DNA from: CAVTJL01 sp963828215
GTDB taxonomy: Bacteria > Pseudomonadota > Alphaproteobacteria > Geminicoccales > Geminicoccaceae
Reading direction: 5' to 3'
DNA length: 64,000 nt
Assembly: GCA_963828215.1 (NCBI GenBank)
Contig: CAWHFO010000051.1
Span: 248,001-312,000, forward strand
In this document: positions 57,963-64,000 of the stretch, piece after piece
Numbering within the stretch: position 1 is the stretch's first letter
How the letters are laid out: every line of letters starts with the position of its first letter
Position numbers and translations under genes: made by a program
The notes under the pieces: generated by a model
What the model saw: only the letters and a program-made list of their open reading frames with translations
Told to the model about the DNA's origin: nothing
The model's database searches: none

Positions 57963-58568
57963 ATGGCATTCGAGCTACCGGATCTGCCTTACGACTACGA
58001 GGCGCTGGCCCCGTACATGTCGTCCCAGACCCTGCACCTCCACCACGACAAGCACCACCAGGCGTACGTCACGAACCTCAACAATCTCCTCGAAGGCTCC
58101 GACCTCGCCGGCAAGAGCCTCGAGCAGATCGTCAAGGCTTCGTATGGCGACCCGGCCAAGCAGGGCATCTTCAACAATGCCGGCCAGCACTGGAACCACA
58201 TCCTGTTCTGGAAGGTGATGGGAAAGGCCGGCGGCGGCAAGCCGGGCGGCGAGATCGCCAAGCGCATCGACCACGACTTCGGCTCGTACGACAAATTCGC
58301 CGAGCAATTCAAGACGGCGGCCGCCACCCAGTTCGGCTCGGGGTGGGGCTGGCTCGCCCTGGACGGCGACACGCTCAAGGTCGTCAAGACGCCGAACGGC
58401 GAGAACCCGCTCGTTCACAACATGAAGCCGATCCTCGGCATCGACGTCTGGGAGCACTCCTACTACCTCGACTACCAGAACAGGCGGCCCGACTACATCG
58501 CCGCCTTCCTGAACAATCTCGTCAACTGGGAAGCGGTCGAGACGGAGTTGCACAAGGCGCTCGGCTGA
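57963..58568 (+). CDS. sodB: Superoxide dismutase, Fe type
   Basis: A 201-residue cytosolic superoxide dismutase, intact. Metal ligands: H27 in LHLHHDKHH, H79 in GQHWNHILFW, D161 and H165 in DVWEHSYY. Gln75 in NNAGQHWNH occupies the second-sphere glutamine position typical of Fe enzymes, and no Gln is seen in the Mn-type position of GSGWGWL. GGAGAGGCGAGG precedes the ATG at 57963. A hairpin follows the gene. Confidence 0.95.
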   Translation: MAFELPDLPYDYEALAPYMSSQTLHLHHDKHHQAYVTNLNNLLEGSDLAGKSLEQIVKASYGDPAKQGIFNNAGQHWNHILFWKVMGKAGGGKPGGEIAKRIDHDFGSYDKFAEQFKTAAATQFGSGWGWLALDGDTLKVVKTPNGENPLVHNMKPILGIDVWEHSYYLDYQNRRPDYIAAFLNNLVNWEAVETELHKALG

Positions 58569-58579
58569 GGCTAGAAAGA

Positions 58580-58604
58580 GCGGGGCGGCGGTTGCCGGCC
58601 CCGC
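58580..58604 (+). terminator. GC-rich hairpin downstream of sodB
   Basis: GCGGGGCGGC and GCCGGCCCCGC pair around a GGTT loop with one bulged base. There is no T-run. It lies between sodB and the TraT-like gene and may attenuate or process the transcript rather than fully terminate it. Confidence 0.5.
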
Positions 58605-58627
58605 ACTCAGCTCGAAGAGGTTCCAGA

Positions 58628-59389
58628 ATGCTGCGCGTTTACGTCGGTGGTATGGCCGCGGCGTTGGGCGCGGCTCTGGCCCTGGGGGGCTGCGCTGCGA
58701 CTTACACGGCCGTGGCCAAGCGCAACCTCGATGTCCAGACCAAGATGACGGAGACGGTCTTCCTCGACCCGGTCCCGCCGGGCGAGCGAACGGTCTATGT
58801 CGAGATCAGGAACACCTCCGACAAGCCGGACCTCGATGTCGGGAGCGCCATCCGCCAGGACATCCAGGCCAAGGGCTATCGGATCGTCGACGATCCGCGC
58901 CAGGCCCACTACGTCCTGCAGGCGAACGTGCTCCAGGCGGGCAAGAACTCCGAGACGGCGACGCAGGAGGCCTACAAGGGCGGCTTCGGCGGCACGCTCA
59001 TCGGTGCTGCGGGAGGCGGTGCTCTCGGCTACGGTATCGGGGCCGCGGGCGGCGGCAACAATGTCCTTCTGGGCGTGGGCGGCGCGCTCGCCGGTGCCGC
59101 GATCGAGAACCTGTCCGGCGCATACGTGCAGGACGTGACCTACAGCATCATCACCGACGTGCAGGTCTCCGAGCGCGTCGCCAATGGCGTGGTCGTGACG
59201 CAGAGCGACACCGCCAACCTGAAGCAGGGCACCTCCGGCACGCGAACCCAGTCCTCCAGCAACACCACCGACCTCGAGCGCTACCGCACGCGAATCGTGA
59301 GCTCGGCCAACAAAGCCAACCTCGAGTGGCCGGAGGCGGCGCCGCAGCTCGTGGCCGGCCTGTCGCGGAGCGTCGCCGGCATTTTCTGA
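58628..59389 (+). CDS. TraT-like complement resistance/surface exclusion lipoprotein
   Basis: A 253-residue lipoprotein. Lipobox LGGC at residues 19-22 follows a hydrophobic signal. The TraT family body is visible: YTAVAKRNLDVQTKMTETVF, EIRNTSDKPD, YRIVDDPRQAHYVLQANVLQ, and a glycine-rich segment GGFGGTLIGAAGGGALGYGI that inserts in the outer membrane. TraT proteins of plasmids mediate surface exclusion and serum resistance; chromosomal copies occur in Alphaproteobacteria with unknown role. No plasmid genes are nearby. GAAGAGG precedes ATG 58628. It is intact. Confidence 0.88.
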   Translation: MLRVYVGGMAAALGAALALGGCAATYTAVAKRNLDVQTKMTETVFLDPVPPGERTVYVEIRNTSDKPDLDVGSAIRQDIQAKGYRIVDDPRQAHYVLQANVLQAGKNSETATQEAYKGGFGGTLIGAAGGGALGYGIGAAGGGNNVLLGVGGALAGAAIENLSGAYVQDVTYSIITDVQVSERVANGVVVTQSDTANLKQGTSGTRTQSSSNTTDLERYRTRIVSSANKANLEWPEAAPQLVAGLSRSVAGIF

Positions 59390-59433
59390 GTCCGGGGGCA
59401 GGACGCGAGAGGGCGGCGGGCGGCTCCGGTCGA

Positions 59434-59817
59434 TCAGACGATCGGGATGAGCGCCGCGGCGACGCGGCGGCCTTCGGCGACCAGCACGTTGTAGGTGCGG
59501 CAGGCGGCGGGCGTGGCCATGGCCTCGACGGCCAGGCCCCAGGCGCGCAGGGACGCCCGCAGCGTCGGCGGGCACGGCCTGAAGGCGTCGCCCATGCCGA
59601 TGATCAGCAGCTCGACCGTGCCCTCTCCCGCGAGCGGGCGGAGCAGGTCCAGGCGATCCGCCGAGAGGTCGTCGGGAGCCCGGGCGTCGAGCGGCTCGAC
59701 CTGGCTCGGCAGCACCATCAGGCCGCCTCGATGCCGGACGCCGTTCACGGTGAAGCCGCCCGGCCAGTAGGACTGGACGGTCTGACGACCCTCCGGGACG
59801 ACCTGCTCGATCTCCAC
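59434..59817 (-). CDS. Mth938/DUF498-domain protein (NDUFAF3-like)
   Basis: A 127-residue single-domain protein of the Mth938/NDUFAF3 family. Motifs: VQSYWPGGFTVNGVRHRGG, ELLIIGMGDAF and the C-terminal ACRTYNVLVAEGRRVAAAL. Human NDUFAF3 is a complex I assembly factor. It begins nine bases after the secF stop, consistent with the common alphaproteobacterial order secD-secF-Mth938. It is intact. Confidence 0.9.
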   Translation of the reverse strand: MEIEQVVPEGRQTVQSYWPGGFTVNGVRHRGGLMVLPSQVEPLDARAPDDLSADRLDLLRPLAGEGTVELLIIGMGDAFRPCPPTLRASLRAWGLAVEAMATPAACRTYNVLVAEGRRVAAALIPIV

Positions 59818-59826
59818 CGCCCGGGC

Positions 59827-60772
59827 TCAGCTCGCGGGCTGGCTCGCCGCTTCCTTGCTCGGCGCGCCCCGCAGGTGGAAGTGGATGAGGACGGGCGGCG
59901 GCGATGAAGATCGTCGAGTAGGTGCCGACGAACACGCCCCAGATCATCGCGAAGGTAAACCCGCGGATCACCTCGCCGCCGAAGATGAAGAGGGCGAGCA
60001 GGGCCAGGAAGGTGGTCATCGAGGTCATGATGGTCCGGGCCAGCGTCTCGTTGATGCTGCGGTCGAGCAGCTCCTCGAGCGGCATGCGCCGGTAGCGCCG
60101 CAGGTTCTCGCGGATCCGGTCGAAGACGACGACGGTGTCGTTGAGCGAGTAGCCGATGATGGTCAGGACGGCCGCGACCGTCGAGAGATCGAAGGTCATG
60201 CCGAGGAGCGCGAAGATGCCGATCGTCGCTGTCGTGTCGTGCAGGAGGGCGATGACGGCGCCGACACCGTACTGCCACTCGAAGCGGAACCAGAGATAGA
60301 TGAGCACGCCCACGACCGCGAGGACCGTCGCCAACACCCCGTCGCGCAGCAGCTCGCTGCTGACCTTGGGGCCGACGAACTCCGCCCGCCGATAGTCGAT
60401 GCCCTTGCCGAGGAGCTGGTCGAGCGCGTCCTTGACCTTCGCGATCGCCGCCGACGCCGCCCGGGGGTCATCGCCCTGGCTCTGGACCCGGATCAGGACG
60501 TCGTTGGGGGCGCCGAAGGTCTGCAGCTGGACGTCGCCGAGGTCGAGCTTGCCGAGCGTCGCGCGCATCGAGCCGAGGTCGGCCCGCTGCTGCGGGACGC
60601 TCGCCTCGATCAGGATGCCGCCCTGGAAGTCGATGCCGTAGTTCAGCCCCTTGAAGGCGACGAGCAGGATCGAGCCCAGGATGACGATGGCCGAACCGAT
60701 CAGCGCCGGCTGCCGGAAGCGCATGAACGGGATCTTCGTATTGTCGGGTACGAGGCGCGGCAGACGACGCAT
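59827..60772 (-). CDS. secF: Protein translocase subunit SecF (frameshifted near end)
   Basis: A roughly 314-residue membrane protein with six segments and a periplasmic P1 domain (GLNYGIDFQGGILIEASVPQ near the start). Late motifs: GYSLNDTVVVFDRIREN and SINETLARTIMTS. An inserted C near 59898 shifts the last ~20 codons; rejoined the end reads AAPVLIHFHLRGAPSKEAA. With SecD it uses the proton gradient to pull exported proteins through SecYEG. It follows secD by 11 bases. Confidence 0.95.
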
Positions 60773-60783
60773 GAGCAAGGACC

Positions 60784-62392
60784 TCAGAGCGGCACGACCT
60801 TGGGACGCCAGGTCTTGTACCAGTACCAGATGAGAAGGCGCGTGAAGGTCACGGCGGTGAACAGCGTCGTGATGATCCCGATCGTCAGGGTCACGGCGAA
60901 GCCCTTGATCGGGCCCGTGCCGAACTGGAACATCACCGCACCGGCGATGAGCGTCGTCACGTTCGCGTCGATGACCGTGCGCAGCGCCTCGCGGAACCCG
61001 GAATCGATCGAGGCGATGCCCGATCTGCCGTTGCGGATCTCCTCGCGGATGCGCTCGAAGATCAGCACGTTCGAAATCGACGGCCATGCCGATGGTCAGC
61101 ACGATGCCGGCGATGCCCGGCAGGGTGAGCGTGGCGCCGAGCAGCGAGAGCGAGGCCAGGATCAGGAAGAGGTTCACGAACAGGGCGACGTCGGCGAAGA
61201 AGCCGAAGAGGCCGTAGTAGAGGAGCATGAAGCCGATCACGAGGGCGACCGCCAGCACGCTGGCGATGGCGCCCGCCCGGATGGAATCGGCGCCGAGGTC
61301 GGGCCCGACCGTGCGCTCCTCGACGATGGTGAGCGGCGCCGGCAGGGCGCCGGCCCGAAGCAGGATCGCCAGATCGTTCGCCGACTGCACGGTGAAGCTG
61401 CCGGAGATGACGCCCGAGCCGCCGAGAATGGGCTCCCGGATGTTCGGGGCCGAGATGACCTTGTCGTCCAGAACGATGGCGAAGGGCTTGCCGACATTGG
61501 CCTGGGTGATATGGCCGAACTTGCGGGCCCCCTCCGAATCGAGCCTGAAGCTCACGACCGGCTCGTTGTTCTGGAAGGTCGGCTGGGCGTCGGTGAGGTT
61601 CTCGCCGCTGAGGTCGACGCGCTTGTCGACGAGGTAGTAGCGCGGCCCCTGGACCGTGTCGTCGGCGGAGGGCAGCAGCTCGTCGCCGGCCGGGACGTTG
61701 CCGGCGAGCGCCGCCTGGACGTTCCCGTTCAGGTCGACCATGTGGAAGGTCAGGCGCGCGGTCTTGCCGAGCAGGCGCTTGATGCTCTCCGGGTCCTTCT
61801 CGCCCGGGACCTGGACCAGGATGCGGCTGGCACCCTGCCGCTGGATGGTCGGCTCGCGCGTGCCCAGCTCGTCGATCCGGCGGCGGACCACCTCGAGCGA
61901 CTGGGTGACGGCCGCCCGGACCAGATCGTCGCGCGCGGAGTCGGTCAGCGCCACCGTGATCCTGCCGTTGGGGGACGCGTCGATCGCGAACTCGCGGGCG
62001 CTGGTGGCGCCGAATCCCGTCGCCGCCACGACCGGGTTCAGATCGCGAAGCTGGCGCAGCGCCTCGTCGGCCTGGCCGGGCTCGGTCAGGGTCAGGACCA
62101 CCTGCTCGCCCTGCACGCCGAGCCCGCGATAGCCGATCCGCGCCTGCCGCAGCTTGAGCCGAATGTCGCCTACGAGCGCGTCGAGCTTGTCCTTGACGAG
62201 CGCGTTCGTGTCGACCTCGAGCAGGAGGTGCGACCCTCCCTGCAGATCGAGGCCCAGCGTGATCTGCCGCTTGGGCAGCCAATCGGGCAGCTTGCCGAGG
62301 AAGGACTGGCTGAAGAAGTTCGGCAGCGTGAACACCACGCCGAGTGCCGCCACCAGGAGGATGAGCCAGATCTGCCAGGTCGAGTAGCGCAT
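60784..62392 (-). CDS. secD: Protein translocase subunit SecD (frameshifted)
   Basis: A roughly 535-residue membrane protein. Segment 1 (WQIWLILLVAALGVVF) is followed by the large periplasmic head with LGLDLQGGSHLLLEVD and the P1 base motif SREFAIDA-like region, then five segments with VLTIGMAVDSNVLIFERIRE. An inserted T near 61077, in that last motif, breaks the frame; the rest of SecD is in another frame to its stop at 60784. Position 60784-62392 between yajC and secF is the standard order. Confidence 0.95.
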
Positions 62393-62410
62393 GCGCGAGG
62401 ACGCCCGGGA

Positions 62411-62806
62411 TCAGCGCTTGAAGAAGCGCCCGAGGAGGCCGCCGAGACCGCCCAGGCCGCCCAGCCCGGACGCGTTCTGGTTCGCGGCGGGCTGCGGCTT
62501 GTTCAGCACGTCCGTGATCGTGCTGCGGGCGACCTTCACCTGGACGCCCTGGGCGATCTCCACCATGGCCATGCCGTCGGCCTCGACCCGCGTCACGCGC
62601 CCGACGATGCCGCCGCCGGTGAGGACCTGATCGCCTTTCTTGATGCTGTCGATCAGCTGGCGGTGCTGCTTCATCTTCGTCTGCTGGGGACGGATCAGCA
62701 GGAAGTAGAAGACGACGAAGATCAGGACGAGCGGCATCAGCGAGACGAAGAGGTCACCGCCCTGCCCGCCCGCCGCCTGGGCGTAGGCCGGAGAGATCAG
62801 CATCAT
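62411..62806 (-). CDS. yajC: Preprotein translocase subunit YajC
   Basis: A roughly 131-residue single-pass protein, intact. The membrane segment is DLFVSLMPLVLIFVVFYFLL, followed by the YajC motif IRPQQTKMKQHRQLIDSIKKG and DQVLTGGGIVGRVTRVEADG. The C-terminus has a GLGGLGGLGG tract ending in RFFKR. The start is ATG 62806 or the next codon, 62803, which is better spaced from GAGGA. It precedes secD by 18 bases. Confidence 0.95.
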   Translation of the reverse strand: MMLISPAYAQAAGGQGGDLFVSLMPLVLIFVVFYFLLIRPQQTKMKQHRQLIDSIKKGDQVLTGGGIVGRVTRVEADGMAMVEIAQGVQVKVARSTITDVLNKPQPAANQNASGLGGLGGLGGLLGRFFKR

Positions 62807-62969
62807 GTCCTCGGGACTCTGGTTTCGACCGGTCGGGGCCGGACTATAGGCCGGCCCCGCCTTATTGCAACCTGGACCGGCGGCCCGCCCGCGGCGCCCC
62901 CTGGGCTTGCGGCGCGGGCGGAGGCTGGTAGCTTCGCGCCCGTCCGCGAGCCACCCCTTGGAGACCTCG

Positions 62970-63833
62970 ATGAGCGACGCCGAGCGCGACCCGGCCCTGG
63001 AGCGCATCGCCCAGGCGCTCGAGCGCCTCGCCCCGCCCACGCCACCCATGGCCGATCTGGCCAGCGCGGACGCCTTCGTCTTCGAGGCCGCGGCCGGGGT
63101 GCTCCGCGCGGTTCCGCAGGTGGCCGGCGTGGATCTGGAGCTGCTCTGCGGCATCGACCGCGTCGCCACGATCCTGCTCGACAACACGCGCCGATTCGCC
63201 GTTGGCCTGCCGGCCAACAACGCCCTGCTCTGGGGGGCGCGGGGCATGGGCAAGAGCTCGCTCGTGAAGGCCGCCCACGCCACCGTCAACCGCGAGCGCC
63301 CGGGCGCCCTCCTGCTGGTCGAGGTCCATCGCGAGGACGTCGAGAGCCTGCCGCGCCTGCTCCACCTGCTGGCTCCGAGCGGCCGTCGCTGCCTGCTGTT
63401 CTGCGACGACCTCTCGTTCGATGCCGGCGAGACCTCCTACAAGTCGCTGAAGGCGGTGCTCGAGGGCGGCATCGAGGGGCGGCCGGACAACGTCCTCTTC
63501 TATGCCACCTCCAACCGCCGCCATCTGATGCCGCGTCAGATGATCGAGAACGAGCGCTCGACCGCCATTCACCCGGGCGAATCGGTCGAGGAGAAGGTGT
63601 CCCTCTCCGACCGCTTCGGCCTGTGGCTCGGCTTCCACCCCTGCAGCCAGGAGGTCTATCTGGCGATGATCGAGCGCTACGCCCGGCATTTCGGGCTCGA
63701 CGACGCGCCCGAGGAGGCGCGCCGCGAGGCGCTCGAATGGGCGCAGACGCGGGGCGCAAGATCGGGCCGCGTGGCCTGGCAGTTCATCCAGGATCTGGCC
63801 GGACGGCGGGGCAGGCAGCTCGATGTGCACTGA
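62970..63833 (+). CDS. DUF815-family AAA+ ATPase
   Basis: A 287-residue P-loop ATPase of the DUF815 family. Walker A GARGMGKSS at 89-97, Walker B LLFCDDLSF, sensor-1 ATSNRRHL, and the typical PGESVEEKVSLSDRFGLWL C-terminal region. The role is unknown; members are widely conserved in Alphaproteobacteria beside the yajC-secDF and M23 peptidase genes, as here. Divergent from yajC. It is intact; the ATG at 62970 lacks a strong ribosome-binding site. Confidence 0.93.
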   Translation: MSDAERDPALERIAQALERLAPPTPPMADLASADAFVFEAAAGVLRAVPQVAGVDLELLCGIDRVATILLDNTRRFAVGLPANNALLWGARGMGKSSLVKAAHATVNRERPGALLLVEVHREDVESLPRLLHLLAPSGRRCLLFCDDLSFDAGETSYKSLKAVLEGGIEGRPDNVLFYATSNRRHLMPRQMIENERSTAIHPGESVEEKVSLSDRFGLWLGFHPCSQEVYLAMIERYARHFGLDDAPEEARREALEWAQTRGARSGRVAWQFIQDLAGRRGRQLDVH

Positions 63834-63848
63834 GCGGAGGCCGCCCGG

Positions 63849-64000
63849 TCAGGTGCTTCCGGTCGAGGCGACTTGGCGCTGCGGGTCGACGAGATGGGCC
63901 TGGGGGTCGATCGGCCGCGTACCCTCGCGCAGCTCGAAATGCAGCTGCGAGGTCAGGACGGTGCCGGTGGCACCCACCTCGGCGATGACCTGGCCGCGCC
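63849..64000 (-). CDS. M23-family peptidoglycan metallopeptidase (3' end only)
   Basis: The last 49 or so codons of a gene that runs off the right edge. The visible end contains LTSQLHFELREGTRPIDPQA, the LHFE-type zinc-ligand strand that ends LytM/M23 domains of NlpD/EnvC-like proteins. These are cell-wall hydrolases or activators. The neighbouring DUF815 gene is the usual partner in Alphaproteobacteria. Confidence 0.75.
   Translation of the reverse strand, partial: RGQVIAEVGATGTVLTSQLHFELREGTRPIDPQAHLVDPQRQVASTGST

Noticed and set aside
58607..59390. Extension of the SecD/SecF frame through the TraT-like region
   Set aside because: It is an antisense continuation after the sec genes end; the TraT-like lipoprotein on the plus strand has a lipobox and family motifs.
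59855..63988. Plus-strand open frame of over 1,300 codons across secD, secF and yajC
   Set aside because: Antisense shadow of the sec genes; the true proteins are unmistakable on the minus strand.

Overview
The window is very GC-rich chromosomal DNA. It most resembles a free-living or plant/soil-associated alphaproteobacterium, probably Rhodospirillales-like. This rests on an HWE-family CheB-CheR-kinase, a tripartite tricarboxylate (Tct) transporter, many sugar and peptide ABC transporters with GntR regulators, and a yajC-secD-secF block flanked by homologues of the mitochondrial complex I assembly factors NDUFAF3 and NDUFAF6. I saw no rRNA, tRNA, CRISPR array, insertion sequence or prophage.

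Layout. 1-8.4 kb: the 5' part of a fused indolepyruvate ferredoxin oxidoreductase divergent from an Lrp regulator, an RTX protein, small lipoproteins, a class II aldolase convergent with an MFS transporter, a flippase-like membrane protein and a dihydrodipicolinate-synthase-like aldolase. 8.3-12.0 kb: a CheB-CheR-PAS-HWE kinase with its response regulator. 12.2-15.3 kb: a sugar ABC operon (binding protein, permease, ATPase) with a strong stem-loop after the binding-protein gene. 15.4-16.4 kb: a membrane EEP-family hydrolase. 16.6-22.8 kb: a tightly overlapping oppABCDF-type peptide ABC operon, divergent from a FadR-type regulator with a palindromic site. 23.9-35.1 kb: catabolic genes (PhyH dioxygenase, GntR, two DHDPS-family enzymes, an MhpD/FAH-type hydratase, M20 amidohydrolase, P1 peptidase, Asp/Glu racemase, Uma2, thiolase, IlvD/Edd sugar-acid dehydratase). 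35.4-40.9 kb: a nitronate monooxygenase, a second sugar ABC operon ending in a clear terminator, mscL and an SDR. 41.4-45.3 kb: tctCBA and an HpcH/HpaI aldolase. 45.9-53.4 kb: the stress trio prkA-yeaH-spoVR, with a GNAT gene and an unrecognised 300-residue gene inserted, followed by a protease-like protein lacking its catalytic residues. 53.5-56.8 kb: a disrupted Rap1a-like gene, a small lipoprotein and an Ssu/Tau-type ABC transporter. 57-64 kb: the sec block with sodB and a TraT-like gene inserted, then a DUF815 ATPase and the end of an M23 peptidase.

How the genes may work together. The central 20 kb looks like an accessory catabolic region. Uptake systems for sugars, peptides and organic acids sit beside enzymes that oxidise, dehydrate and cleave sugar acids, and enzymes that hydrolyse and racemise peptide-like or amino-acid-like compounds. 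GntR-family regulators probably control parts of it.

Sequence quality. About 20 otherwise well-conserved genes are broken by single-base shifts, nearly all reading as one inserted base, and both sides of each break are intact. I interpret these as residual assembly errors rather than true gene death, and I give gene extents across them. The position of each shift is given in the gene entries.
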